A stretch of 64,000 nucleotides of DNA from contig OY978525.1 in assembly GCA_963854835.1 (NCBI GenBank), positions 114,217,018-114,281,017 of the forward strand. The letters run 5' to 3'. A program made the translations under genes and the position numbers. Positions 50,549 to 62,769 of this stretch are shown in pieces (positions within the stretch are counted from its first letter, which is position 1; each line of letters opens with the position of its first letter). The stretch comes from Megamerina dolium. Taxonomy: Eukaryota > Arthropoda > Insecta > Diptera > Megamerinidae. Below the pieces are notes generated by a model. That model was not told the DNA's origin and searched no databases. It worked only from the letters and a program-made list of their open reading frames with translations.

Positions 50549-51838
50549 CAAATATATTAATTTTCCATAAAAAATGTTGTAAAGAAAAAGAGTGAATATA
50601 TCTTATTATGTTGTCTTATATTTTAGTATGGCAACAATTGATTTTTATTTTTATTTTTATTTATTTCACAAAAACCAACACATGAATTATTTATATTTGT
50701 TTATGTATTTATGTTCATAATATATAAGCAAGTGGTATTTATGTATATTCATGAGATTTGTCTTGCACAGTTGAATGAACTTTCTTTTCAATGATTTAAT
50801 AATGTGACTATGTTTCCATATTATTCTTTTTCATCAACTTATCGTCACTCATGTAGTTATACATACATATAACTACATGCATATGATTATAAGTATGCCT
50901 CTTGTCCGATCAAAACAATAAAATAATTTTATACATATTTATGAATTTCATATAAAAAATATTGATAAATAAAAGGCATTCCAAAATGTATTCAAATCGA
51001 TCAAGTCGATATCAACTAACAAGAGAAAAAGAAATAAACATTAGCACGTGTGATTTTTATTAATTAAAAATCAAATAGTCATCTTCGTCACTTAGGGAAA
51101 GTTTAATTTCAATTTTGGACTTTAACGATTTAATAAATCAAATTATACTCTGTGCTCCGCAGAGCACCCTTATACGTGTATATAATTTTAATATAAATTT
51201 TCACTATAATAACTTAATGGCAATGAAATCAGTTTGATATTACAAGCACTATGCAAAAGCACATTGATCAACTTTCGATCAGTGGCCACTATTGGGCTCA
51301 TTCATGCGTAAAGGAACTCGTATAAATGTTACGAGTAAATGAAAAACAGAAACATTTTAAAAGAAACTAACTTCGGTAATACCGAAGCTTACATACCCTG
51401 CCACATGGCGCTCGAAATATTATAGTTTTTCGAAGACTTTTCCATTTTAAAAAATTTATTTTATGTGCTAAATTCTAATTCTATTGTTTTACATATATTT
51501 CCGTATGTATTATCTGAACACATTTGTACCTATATTTAACAAAAAAAAAATTTGTTTGTATAAAAAGAAGATGTAATTTTCTTCTGACAGAGCTCATTAT
51601 CAAAGTCTTGCATTCGCTTCGACCAAAAAACCAATATTATCCAAAGTACTTCAAAACTGATGAAAAAATATACAACTGACTGCATTTCATTCTACATTTT
51701 TCTATAATAATTAAATAAGCACAAATACTTAATCATACTTCATTTCCATAATATCTCTAATACTGCTTACTACTTTGTTTAATATCCTTAAGAAATGGCT
51801 AAATTCAGACATTCTATTAAATATTGAAGTGAACTAGA
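50549..51838. other. AT-rich intergenic DNA, no gene seen
   Basis: A stretch at about 50975-51010 (GGCATTCCAAAATGTATTCAAATCGATCA in parts) resembles the interior of the MITE at 2600-2640 and may be a remnant of that family. Nothing else supported. Confidence 0.45.
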
Positions 51839-52480
51839 TTTGGTTAGGTTAGGTTATACTGGCAGACCTCCGCCAAAAGGTCACACATAGACCCTTTATG
51901 GGTCCTTAATGATACTAAAACGTCTAGACCTAATTACGAACTGTAAAGATCCTTAAATATTTCGATTCTCATTGCGAATTTTAAAAGTGCTCTTTTGCTT
52001 ATGGCCGCTTCTTCAGCTATATCGCGGAATTCCGGGGCTCCAAAACAATTTAAGAGAGTTCTACAGAATGCTGGACAGCTGCAAAGCAAATGCTTCAGAG
52101 TCTCCTTTACACATGGCTCTTTGCATCTCCTTCATCTGTCTTTCTCTATGAGACCCATCTTGTGAGCGTGGGGTGCCGTGAGGCAGTGTCCCGTGATTGG
52201 TTCTGCACTGTACTCAGTTAAGAGACAGAATCAGCTTGGAGCAATTGTCGTTATGTAATTCAAGCATTATTTTGGCGGTCCTACAGGTGTTCATACTTCT
52301 CCACCTTCCTGCTGCTTTTCTTATCATACTTTAGTTTAAATTGTTGTGAGTCGTGCATAGTGGCATTGGTATGTTACGCGTTTTGGGTATCGGGGAGATG
52401 AACGCCTTCTTTGGGAATTCGATCGGTAGTCTCATTTTCCTGCATACCCTTGTGTCCTTGTGTGAAGTGAAATAAAATAT
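51839..52480 (-). pseudogene. Non-LTR retrotransposon C-terminus with Cys-His motif
   Basis: The minus-strand conceptual product contains CRRCKE, then HLLCSCPAFCRTLLNCFGAPEF and DIAEEAAISKRALLKF. The C-x2-C...H-x4-C type motif preceding a CPAF block is typical of the end of R1/Jockey-type second frames after the RNase H. Upstream pieces (around 52400) look like the end of an RNase H region. The left border carries GGTTAGGTTAGGTTA, that is a (TAACC)n tail in element sense. The frames are broken and no complete domain survives. Confidence 0.5.
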
Positions 52481-53020
52481 AATAAATTTCCACAATCACT
52501 TATTGACGAGTGCAAGCATAAAATATTTATGATTATGACGAAATTATATTTAAAATTTCTAATAATTATAAAACACTAAAATCCAAAATACAACAAAAAA
52601 AAAATAATAAATAAGATAACAATAAAATAATGTTATCGAGTTCCTATGCAAATTTATTAAATTGTTATGTTGCTTATAATGATAACAACAATAAAAATGT
52701 GTAGCATGTGCAGCACATTGTATTAGCCTTCGGCGATTTAATCATGTTTACATTATACATACAATATAATATGTGTTTTTTGTATGAGAGTGTGAATAAA
52801 ATATTCTGTCAAAATACACGTATGTATATGCAAAAAAAATATATATAAAAAGCAAAACATATAGAGAAAAAAAAGCTGTAAAAATACATATGTAATATAT
52901 TCACACAAAAAACCGGTTGCTGAATGCTCAACTGCTACTCAATAAATGCATGACAAAGGAAACTCATTCAGAGGCAATATGTATATAGTATGAAATTATA
53001 GTTAATTTAAATTAAAACAT
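52481..53020. other. AT-rich intergenic DNA, no gene seen
   Basis: Poly-A runs and short TATG repeats; nothing else recognised. Confidence 0.5.
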
Positions 53021-53040
53021 TTTTAGGCTCTCTCTCTCTC

Positions 53041-53396
53041 CGTAGAGAGAGCTCAACGGTTAGTGTGTTCGCCTTCTGATCTGTAGGTCGTGGTTCAATC
53101 CCCGGCTGATGCATAGCAAATTTAATATCGATAAGATTTTTCTTTCGAATGGTACCCACCTGTCGGCAAGCAATTGGCAATTCTTCCGGCAGTAACAACT
53201 TGCCATGAAAAAGCTTCTAAAAGAACTCTGTGACAAAGCTCAGAAAAAGTGATGTCACAAGTGTTCTGCAGTTCGGAATCGGCTAAAATAAGTAGGTCCC
53301 TTCTAATACTGTCCAAATTTAAGACGCACAACAGTAATGGAAGAGAAGCTCGGCCAATGAGCCCTTTGGGGCTTTAAGTGCCACATATTAATTTTT
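53041..53396 (+). mobile_element. tRNA-derived SINE, full length, with target duplication
   Basis: It is flanked by the 20-bp direct repeat TTTTAGGCTCTCTCTCTCTC at 53021-53040 and 53397-53416. The head is tRNA-like: an A-box-like CTCAACGGTTAG and, 40 bases on, a B box GGTTCAATCCC (about 53092-53102), the internal promoter of RNA polymerase III. Six bases AGAGAG split the A box; without them it reads TAGCTCAACGG. A unique body follows (GGTACCCACCTGTCGGCAAG, TTCCGGCAGTAAC, GTGATGTCACAAG, CCCTTCTAATACTGTCC) and ends in a T-run. Members at 28786, 45990, 54892 and 60444 define the family. Confidence 0.88.
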
Positions 53397-53416
53397 TTTT
53401 AGGCTCTCTCTCTCTC

Positions 53417-54139
53417 TCTTTATATCCTCCTCTCATTAGATTAAGACGCACTAGTGCAGGTGACATTACATTTACAACTTTTATACTTTTATTTCTACAA
53501 ATGTTTCTATGGAGTGGAAACATTCGAATACAGGTTTTAGATATAACATACTCCTTTGTTTGAAAGTTCGCACATTGCGCACTTGAATAAATTTGAGAAC
53601 TTATTCAAGCGATAGCATATAATTGTGGAAGTTTACTGCAAATTACAAATATAAATACAAAGTTGTTAATTAATTGCAGAATTACCAATAAATGCGCAAA
53701 AAAATGTGCGAATTACAATGGCGTTTGAAAAAATTTCAATTTTAAGTTAAGAGTAAAAGTAATATTATATGTAAAATACATACATGTGATAGAAGTATAG
53801 CTATTGTGCTCAAATTTATGCTAATACAAATATGTTTAAAATATATTACAGATTATATCTGATACTTATTTTTGTCAAATTATTCGGATTCCAAAAATTT
53901 GTCAGAAATAAATGTCAAATTGATGTTTACCCATATTATAGTAAATAAGTATGATAATGGAAAAAGTATTTTTGGTTTTTTGTCAATTTTTGAATGGAAT
54001 TTTCTTTTATTTTCTTTTCACCTTTTTTCGGATATTTACAAAATTCCAAAACTTCTGTTGTTTCGATGGCTGTTGCGTTGGTAAATGTTTTCCCCATCAA
54101 TGGCAGTGTTGCAAAGATCGAAACAAATGGCGCACATTC
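53417..54139. other. AT-rich intergenic DNA, no gene seen
   Basis: No exon or repeat that I can support; open frames near 53872-54142 are F/Y/L-rich translations of AT-rich DNA. Confidence 0.5.
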
Positions 54140-54790
54140 TGAACTAAATATACTGTAGATGTATCAGAATTCCTCAACCAAATTCAGTCAGTTTTTAGCG
54201 AGTCATCAAAGACCTGTGCTTCCTGGCGTTGTCATGATGGAAGACAATATCCTTGCTATTGATCAATTCTGACCACTTGTTTTGAATTGCTTGTTGTACT
54301 CTCGTTAATTGTTCACAGTATAGAGCCGTATCAATAGTTGGGGCTGGTCATAGTAAATAATACCCTTCCAATCGCACCATGCCATAACATTATTAGCTGT
54401 CAATCCAGACTTTGCAATGATTCCAGACTTTGGCGATGATTTACCGGCTTTTATCCACAACCTTTGGCAATTTTTATTCTCATATTTCTCATATCAAGTT
54501 TACATCGAACATCACAATATGTTTGAGAAATGGTTGAATTTCATTACTTTTATTCAGTTTTTTGTTTATGTTAAATCATGTGGCACCGAAATATCGAGTA
54601 TTTCAGAGTGATCAGCCATTTTTAAATGATATCAAGCACCATTGTGATAACTGTTTAACAGCTATGCGATATCTTCAGTGCTTGCATGCCATTTTAACAC
54701 CACTAGTTGCAAAATTTCATCCACTTTTTCAGTGACTGACCGTCCAGGGCAAGGCCCTTTTTACATATTGAAATTTCCAAAAAGGAATCA
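54140..54790 (-). pseudogene. Mariner transposase relic (mauritiana-like), shuffled by decay
   Basis: Reading the minus strand from 54790: GNFNM then a GRSVTEKVDEILQLV segment, HASTEDIA, a long degraded stretch, AKSGLTANNVMAWCDWKGIIYYDQ, YNKQFK, and SSIMTT in the position of the second catalytic motif. These match, in order, the RSGNFD/SGRP, HTH, WWDWKGVIYYE and HHDNARPH landmarks of mariner transposases. Stops and frameshifts occur every few dozen codons. Terminal repeats were not found. Older than the mariner at 17636. Confidence 0.6.
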
Positions 54791-54891
54791 ATTAAACTAA
54801 AATTGTACAGTATGTTCCGAAACAGTATCCTTACCGTAAACTAACATACAAAAATATTTCTACATATTTTTGCACCACAGTTGCACAGCAT

Positions 54892-55155
54892 TTCGTACGA
54901 CGTGGGTTCAATCCCCGACTGAAGCATAACCAAATTTAATATCGAGAAGATTTTTCATTCGAACGATACCCACCTGCCGGCAAGAATTGGCATTTTTTCC
55001 GGCAGTAACAATTTGCCAAAAATGCTTCTTAAAAAGAGCTCTTTGTCAAAACTAAGTTATAGTGATGTCACAAGAGTTCTGCCATTCGGAACCGGCTAAT
55101 ATAAGCAGGTGCCTTCTAATGCTGTCCAAATTTAACACTTACAACAATATTGGAA
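54892..55155 (+). mobile_element. tRNA-derived SINE, 5' truncated copy
   Basis: It starts just before the B box (GGGTTCAATCCCCGACTGAAGC, about 54902) and follows the family body: ATACCCACCTGCCGGCAAG, TTTTTCCGGCAGTAAC, AGTGATGTCACAAG, CGGCTAATATAAGCAGGT, GGAAGAGAAGCTCGG. The A-box half of the head is missing. From 55156 it is replaced by a fragment of the GTGGCTGCCC repeat seen at 49010, inverted (55156-55220), so two repeat families are fused here. Confidence 0.8.
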
Positions 55156-55220
55156 GAGAAGCTCGGTAGTATCACAATGGGCCTTTCTGGCCTAAGTGTG
55201 TCCTTTCAGAGAGAGGGCAG

Positions 55221-56558
55221 CCACTTAACCTTAATAATATTTATTTGTTTTTTTGGTCATTGTTAGTTATCAGTTGTCAATGTTTGTCCCAATATCTTAT
55301 TAATTGCACTGAAAAATTTTGAGTCTTCTTAATATTGCCCAAATGTAGGAACATCAGTAAAATATAATTTCATTTTAGCTGACATTCAGAAGCCTTAATC
55401 GTTAACAGGTTTTCAAGCTGTATGCTCAACCCTTTAAACCCTATTTTAATATGAGCCCACTCTATAAAAAATTTTTTATAAAATAACTACCTAAAAAGAA
55501 CTTGATTTTTTTTATGTAAAATTATGTAAAAATATGTATCTACGTAATTGGAGCGTAATAAACAAAACAAAAAACGCTACATTAGGCGCCGTTGTACAGT
55601 ATTTTTCCTACTAAAACGATATTTACATATTTAATACAAGTATTTAAAATTAAATTCCATCTAAAGCGTCATCATAAAAATCGTTGTAGAAAAAAAGTTG
55701 AAGCGCATTCAAAAATGCGCTAACAATTTATAAACAATTTTTTTGTAGGTTGACAAGCCTTTCACTTTATTAGTCTATGATTTTATGAATAAATTATACT
55801 TATAGTAAACCGTTTATCATATATAAATACAAATGTTATTCTTACAAAAATATAAAAAATATATATTTTTTGAATTGATCGTTTTTAACGCTTTTTCATA
55901 AAAATATCATATAATATTATTTTACAAATTGATAATAATTCAACTCCTTTTTTGATGTAGGTTAAAAACAGAAATCTATACAGCAATCATATGTACACAT
56001 ACAGAGTAAATTGACTTATTTAAAAAAAGTGGTTGACATTGTCTTACCAATTTTTTTTTTGTAAACATATACAAGATATGCAAATTTCTATATTGAACTT
56101 ATAGGTGGAGATACACAATCAAATGTACTTTTTATCGATATTGTTTACATATTTAATAAATTAATAAAATATTCCATATATATAATCAATACAAAACAAA
56201 TTCCACTCATTAATTTCCTGTAATAAAATAATTTATAAAAAAAAAAACACAAAAAAAAATTCAAAATAAAAATCTAGAATTATTTAAATACGTACATAAA
56301 TTTTTACAATTCAATATGAAAACAAAATAAAACGATAAATATAAATTTTTCCTGATACCTATACTTATACAATTCAAAGCGACTAGCACTTATAAGTGAA
56401 TAAAATTTAATTTAAACTCAACAAATGCCAAAGAACCATATTAATCATGACCCAAAGACTTACTTTATACGTATGTATGCCCATATATATTCAGCAAATA
56501 CTTATACTTATATGCTATACATCATAACAATTGAATGCAAAAAGAAAAATAGTAAAAT

Positions 56559-56593
<35 letters not shown>

Positions 56594-56965
56594 AAGAGCA
56601 ACATTAATCTCACTTACTAAAAAGAAGAGACAAATTTTTTATTAGCCTGCAAATTGCGACACCAAAAAAAACTACAAATGGAAAAAATGAAAAACAATAT
56701 AAAAACAAAATAAATAAATAAAAACTACAATTACACACACACACATACACACATACACACAACACATTTGCAACAAATACAAATAAAGATCTCAAATATA
56801 TTGAATATTGGCCGTAAATAAACAAAAAGACAACGACAGCAACAACCAGAAGCTGCAGCGGTAACAAACAACAAACAATAACAACAACAACAACTCAACG
56901 CTACTCAACTCAGCTTAATTTAACTCAATTCAATAACAGAGTTAATAAACTTATTCGACGGATCA
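55221..56965. other. Upstream region of gene C, AT-rich
   Basis: No coding exon. A-run at 56567-56592, (CA)n with ACACAT near 56733-56764, and CAA/ACT-rich sequence near 56875-56940 just upstream of the proposed promoter. Confidence 0.5.
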
Positions 56966-56968
56966 CAG

Positions 56969-57002
56969 TCAGTGTTAAACGAACTGGCAATGTAGACGGT
57001 CT
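56969..57002 (+). promoter_or_regulatory. Possible Inr + DPE core promoter of gene C
   Basis: TCAGT at 56969-56973 matches the arthropod initiator, with the A at 56971 as +1. At exactly +28 lies GGTC (56998-57001), four of five bases of the DPE consensus RGWYV. No TATA box is at -30. It would give an unspliced 5' UTR of about 400 bases before the ATG at 57373. Short motifs occur by chance, so the fixed spacing is the only real support. Confidence 0.35.
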
Positions 57003-57372
57003 TGAAAACCAGTTAACTTCAAAATAAATCTAACAAATTTCTACTGGACAATATTTTGTTAACGTTTGAAATACAAAAAGCCAATCAGACGAAACAAAGT
57101 GTTTAGAGTGCAAAAAAAAAAAAAAAACGAAAAATTTGTTAAAAAATCTATATTGAAACTTGTCTTACTCATAATTTTCATAAATTTATGCATCAAGCGT
57201 TCATATCTTCATTCATTTATGTAAAAACCATTACGCCGAAGGAATACTAAAGCAAAAAAATCATAATAGTAACCATAAAAATCACATTTCGTAAGAAAGA
57301 ATATATTTTTTCAAAAATAATATATAAAAGAAAAAAAAAATTGAAAATATTTTTTTTAATAAGAAAAAAACC

Positions 57373-57429
57373 ATGCGTCTATTCATTATAATCGGCTGTA
57401 TGTTGCATGCGTCATCTGCCGCACCACAG
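57373..57429 (+). CDS. Gene C exon 1: signal peptide, paralogue of gene B
   Basis: The start AACCATGCG is followed by nineteen codons, MRLFIIIGCMLHASSAAPQ, then a GTGAGT donor at 57430, phase 0. Same length, same MRLF opening, same Ala-Pro at the end and the same donor hexamer as gene B exon 1. A hydrophobic core and small residues at the end make it a signal peptide with probable cleavage near Ala-Ala-Pro. Downstream exons were looked for up to 64000 using the CAG-Ile-Pro-Ile pattern of A and B and not found, so the rest lies to the right or in a diverged form. Partial gene. Confidence 0.65.
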
Positions 57430-58216
57430 GTGAGTGATTTATATTATAAAGCACATCATATATAACCTATATACAATACATAATATATTCGCTTGAAGAA
57501 TCACTCAAATATGTGTGCAAAAAAAGAGTGTTCATTTAAGAGCTTACTTGATATTCACAAATGCCAAAACATCGTTGATTATAAAGCACAATTCTATAAA
57601 TTTGTGACAATTATCAACAACATAATACATAATATTTTATTGCAGTGCGAATATAAATACATAGATATGTGTGTCATATGACATATATGAATGTATAATG
57701 ATTGCATGTATGAGCACAATATGAGTATGAGTCTTCAGTAGTATAATTATTCCACTCTATACATAGTCACACATAGAATAGTCTCTTTAAAATGAAATGT
57801 TATCCTACTCATAATTAATATGTCAATCATTTCACAACCTTCAGTTAACATGAATATTATCGCCACTGAAAAAATTGAATATCCATCAAAGAAATAACTC
57901 TTGAAACTAAACACACTTCATGGCAACATTGTAACTATATAAACGTGAGCTAATTAAGTTGCATAAACGGTAGTGGAAACATGTTAAGCAATTAAAAGCT
58001 GCAAATTACAGCTTCTGAAGGAACATTGTGACATACATGCATATGTTGTGCCAATGTGCTGTCACTGTATTATTGTTATTATTATGCAGTTTGTAGTTGT
58101 GAAAATAACAAAGCTTGAATATCTAATTCGTCCATATGCTTATGTATGGTAAAATTTTACTATGTATAATTTAAAATATATTAAAATACGTTGAAATTTT
58201 ATTTTGCAAAATTAGC
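57430..58216 (+). other. Gene C intron 1 start, AT-rich
   Basis: GTGAGT donor; no exon or repeat supported in this part. Confidence 0.5.
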
Positions 58217-59095
58217 TACATGAGCTGAAAAGTCCTGAGTTTTTTTTTTTTATAAGTGTCACATTAGAAAATCATTATCACTCATTGTGAGAGGACCATT
58301 TTTCACTAGTTTTGTGACTAGTTTCATGACGTTTAGTCCATTCGTTTGCAAGCTACAATCTTTTAAGTAACGCAACTTTCGCCGAAGTAAAAATAATGGA
58401 AAAACAAGAATATCGCACCTTAACCAAACATTGTTTTTTGATAGGAAAAAGTTCAGAGCAATCATCCCAAATCGCTGACTCTCGACCAAAAACGTCAGAT
58501 TAGCGTTGTTGCCACCGCAATCAAGCAGACTTTTTTCGACGTTTTGTGACGACGGATGAAATGCGGGTCCATTACCAACTTAAGTTCAATAGTTCAATAG
58601 CCTACAGAGTGGCTGGAAAGTTACCAAAAGTCATTGGGTCACAATGACCCAGTGAGCAATACTCGCCAGCGAAGGTTTTGATCTCAGTTCCTTGAGATGC
58701 ACATGGCCTAATTTTTATCGATTATCTGCAGAAGGGAAGCATTGTTGTATAAACTGATCGACAAAATAAAGAAAAAAACCGTTCTAATATGGGGAAGAAA
58801 ATATTTCTGTACCATCATGATAATGCATCGGCACACAAGTCTTTAAAAGCGATAACGAAATTCGAACAATTACTATTCGAATTAGTTACTCATCCACCAT
58901 ATGCTCCAGTCTTGGTTCCAGCGACTATTATCTGTTCCCAATCCTCCAGGGGGGAAAGAGATTCAGATCGAATGGGAATGTCATTGTAGAAACCGAGGCT
59001 TATTTCGAAGGCTTGAATATTTCATACTATAGAAAGGGCATCGAAGTATTGGAGACCAAGTATATTGCTCTCAAAGGTACCTATGTTAAGGAATA
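58217..59095 (+). pseudogene. Mariner-like element relic in gene C intron
   Basis: The left end reads TACATGAGCTGAAAAGTCCT, a mariner-style terminus after TA. Coding traces: MEKQEYR near 58396, FFRRFVTTDEMRVHY with the first catalytic Asp (about 58535-58580), then an internal region, LYHHDNASAHKSLKAITKF with the second Asp (about 58808-58860) and THPPYAPVL--DYYLFPILQG traces. It ends KGTYVKE and TAA near 59095. Nearly all catalytic landmarks survive, but in different frames. The right terminal repeat was not identified. Confidence 0.7.
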
Positions 59096-60430
59096 AATAT
59101 AATTTTGCCTAAAAAATGCTAAGTTAAGGAAGAGAATAGAAAATCCTAAGAGGTATTAATCTTCAAAAAACAACAGAATTATTGCGATGGCAGTAAACAA
59201 GAAAGGAAAAAAGTAACTGCATATAAAAGTCGAATGAATTGTACTGTTGTACCAAGGAACTGTTTTTGAATTTCATTGACACAATACCGTAGCCGAACAG
59301 GGTCACACGCTGTTGTAAAAATGTTACAATATTTATTAGCAAAGTTTCAATATTTTCCAGAAGAATAATTGTAAAATATGTGATATATAATCCTTTTGCA
59401 AAAAAAAAAAAAAAAACTACACTGCTTAAATATAAACGGGCAAAATTTAGTATAAAATTTTTTTATGCCGGCATTAAATTACATTATTTATTAACTGAGT
59501 ACATTACAAGTTTTCTTAAATGCCAAACATAAAATTGCCAGGTATTATTTACATTTATGTACATTTATTTATCAATAGATTATGGGTGAAACAACAAATA
59601 CAATACCACATATACGAAGATTTATCTTCATTATTCTCAACAAATACCCTTTGCCTAAAAGAGTTAATAGATCACTTCTGTAAATGAAAATATTTAGAGA
59701 TGTTTTCAATAACTGGTCTTTAGCAAAAAGTAAATTAAGAAATTGTTTTTAATTTTCTTGAAGCGAGCTGAAATGTAGCAAGTAGTTTCTTGGGTGACTG
59801 TCAAATCTCAATTTAGCGGTAACTAACCATAGAGCTATGGCATCCGCGTTTCTATAGTAAAGAATAATTGAAAGCCCTACATACAATTTTCTACTAAAGC
59901 TGAAGCTACATACCTCCTTCAATGCTACTACAACAATTTCCATTTTATAAAATAATCTTTTTAACATAAATTTAGGAGAAATTTGCAAAGAATACAAAAA
60001 ATATTTACTGTAAAATGTCAAACCTTCGAAGAAACGTTAAGCGCGAATAATTTGTTGTGGAGTTGCACTTAACAGATTTGAAAAGTCTGTTAAGCATGAA
60101 CGACTTCAGAAGCCGCAAAGCCTGCAAAACCTGATATGGAGCTTCAGCTTCACTTAATGCTCTTTAGGGAAATTATTTCTATATACATATACTTACAAAA
60201 AAAAAATTTACGATATTGTTTCGAAAATAAATTGCAATTTTTTTCGTTCAAATCGTATTTTAAATGGTATTGTTCATTCGATAAAAGTACTTTGGAAAAA
60301 AAATGCACCCCTTATCAGCTAGTCATTTGAGAGGAGTAGAGTAGAGTAGAATTTTTGAATTTTTCATTACTCCTAGCTGTTCACCCATGTCAATATATAC
60401 GATAGTATAATATTCTTGAATTCGGTGTAG
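59096..60430. other. AT-rich DNA in gene C intron, no exon seen
   Basis: An A-run at 59399-59416 and a slightly GC-richer patch near 60010-60150 without recognisable content. Minus frame 59749-60021 has no support. Confidence 0.45.
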
Positions 60431-60443
60431 TTCAGAAGTTAAG

Positions 60444-60770
60444 TGGGCGCCGTAGCTGAATGGTTTGTGTGTTGACCTTCTAATGTCGTGTAAGTCGTGG
60501 GTTTAATCACCAGCTGAAGCATACTTTTAATATCGAATGATTTTTGTTTTGAACGGTATCCATCTATCGTCAAGCAATTGATAATTCTTCTGGCAGTAAA
60601 AATTTGCCATGAAAAGACCTTTCTGAAATAGTGATGTCACAATAGTTCTGCCAAATTGGCTAATATAAATAGTTCCCTTCTAAAACTATCCAAAATTTAA
60701 CACTCACGACAATACTAGAAGAGTAACTCGGCCATAGATGCCACATGTTTATTTTATTTTCATTTTTTTT
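60444..60770 (+). mobile_element. tRNA-derived SINE, full length, older copy
   Basis: Flanked by TTCAGAAGTTAAG (60431-60443) and TTCAGAACTTAAG (60771-60783), a 13-bp target duplication with one mismatch. The head contains an uninterrupted A box TAGCTGAATGG (about 60453-60463) and a decayed B box GGTTTAATCAC (about 60510). The body follows the family (GGTATCCATCTATCGTCAAGC, TTCTTCTGGCAGTAA, GTGATGTCACAATAG, CCCTTCTAAAACTATCC) and ends in a T-rich tail. Confidence 0.85.
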
Positions 60771-60783
60771 TTCAGAACTTAAG

Positions 60784-62769
60784 CTATTAAATAAACTTTT
60801 TTAACGAAACTTTTTTATGCTTAATGTTCTAACACAACATATTGTATAATAATCGTAATATTCAAGAAAATGTATATAAAAAATTTTATATCAATTTTTA
60901 AAAGTCATTTTCATACGAGGCGTAAAATTAAATAAGAATAATTCTTAGAATACGTAAATAATTATTTTAAGTGCTCTATGATTTAGTATGATTAACACTT
61001 TTATAAACAATTACATATAGAAGCAAAAAGAGAAAAAAGTAAGTACTTAGCTTTTAGTGGTTTGAAATCCATAAATAAACAGGAAATTATATTGTATTAA
61101 AATATTTTTTTTTTTTTTTTTGTAAATAAATATATATTCACAATTCAAAAACAATTTCATTTTTCATAAATAAAAGTCTAGTAGTAGTAAAGTCCAAACA
61201 TATTAATATATAATAATACTGACGGGTGTATGTATAATAAATTATATTATAAGAGTGTTAACAATAATTTGAATCAACCGGTTACTGGTTTGCATTTTTT
61301 TTTTTTCTTATCGACTTAAGTTTATATACACAAACACATGTAGAACAATGTATAATAAATTTATAGATGAAGTACTTTAATGTTCTTATTAAGAATGTTT
61401 ATTTAAATGAAGTCCATAAAATGTCAGCTGAAGTAGTGCAGCACGAGTAGAACGAATATAATTGCATACTTAAATGCTTTTATATTGAATGCGGATTATC
61501 ATTAAATTGTGATTGTATTTTAATGATACGGACCTTTTAAAATGTCTGGAAAATTTTCCATGAAATTTTTATTTTGCAATTATATTATAGAAAACGACAT
61601 TATGGTGCGAGTGGGATGGGTATCTCTTAGTATAATAGTAGTTACATTTGTTCGAGCATGTTTTTAGAAACTTCTAGGTATTAATTTTTTATTTATTTAT
61701 TTTTTTTTTAAGAAAAATACAGTAAAAATCATCGTAGTAATATTTCCTGAAATTTTTTATTTACATAATATTTAAATATATGTACATATTGAGAATTTTA
61801 AAGTTATTAATATAATACTACATATAAAGTGACCATCATATACAAAACAAACAAAAAAAAACAACATTTTTTTATATATAATAATTATATGACGAGATTT
61901 ATCATCAGAACTTAATGATGGTAATATATGAGGGACGCCTCCAATAAAATACCTATTTGGTTTATGCAATGACAATGAGCATTATTATTGCTATTATTAT
62001 TATTATTATTGTATTATTACTATCACTCACAAGTCAAATAGATTGGAGGTTACTTTAGCCAAAAAAAAAAAAACGAAAATTATAATAACAATAAAGTTAA
62101 AATAAATAAACCATCTGACCGACAGATAAATAACAAATATCGATGATAGACGAATACATCTAGTTAACACTATTACGTGATCACAATATTATGTTCACGT
62201 TGTCACCACGAATTAAACTATTATATATATGTATATAATCGTATATATGATCATTTCGCAGTGAATATGTCACTAAAGCTTATTATTTATATATTTGATG
62301 GTATACATTTAAAATTTATGTGTGTGTGTGTATTACTTATATAAACATTGTAGAAGTGGAGCAAAATATAAATGAATTGATGGTTACTATAACTACAGAG
62401 TAATTACAAAAAAAAAAAACGTAATTTAAATCAACATTAAAAAAATTGATGTTATATGTTCATACAAATCTATGTACTAACTCGTATATGGAATAATGAA
62501 ACAATAGGTAGTGGAAACTATTACTACACGTTTCTGTTTGCAATAAAAAGACAGAGACCCGTGTGCATAGAAATTCAGAAACCTTAAACATAGCATACTT
62601 AACTGCTTTTCACATTATTCTTAGTTGCTTGCATTTTTACAATATGACAAATGTTATCAGTAATATTTATTAATATCGTTACTTCTTTCGTCCCATTTTC
62701 TAATAAATAATATTTAATTTGTAACAAATTCCAATATTAGTTGGCACACTTTAACTCTGACCATTTTAG
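60784..62769. other. AT-rich DNA in gene C intron, no exon seen
   Basis: Poly-T and (ATT)n microsatellites (for example 61980-62010) and (TG)n near 62318-62330. No supported exon, element end or RNA. Confidence 0.5.

Noticed and set aside
51839..51855. Interstitial telomere repeat (TTAGG)n
   Set aside because: Only about three units, at a retroelement 3' border; a templated tail is the simpler reading.
53041..53110. Functional tRNA gene
   Set aside because: The head has A- and B-box-like motifs but no complete acceptor stem, the A box is interrupted and the sequence continues into a SINE body with target duplications; the same holds at 60444.
58259..58489. 76-codon minus-strand frame near the mariner relic
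   Set aside because: It is the antisense of the transposase-derived sequence, whose sense strand carries recognisable motifs.
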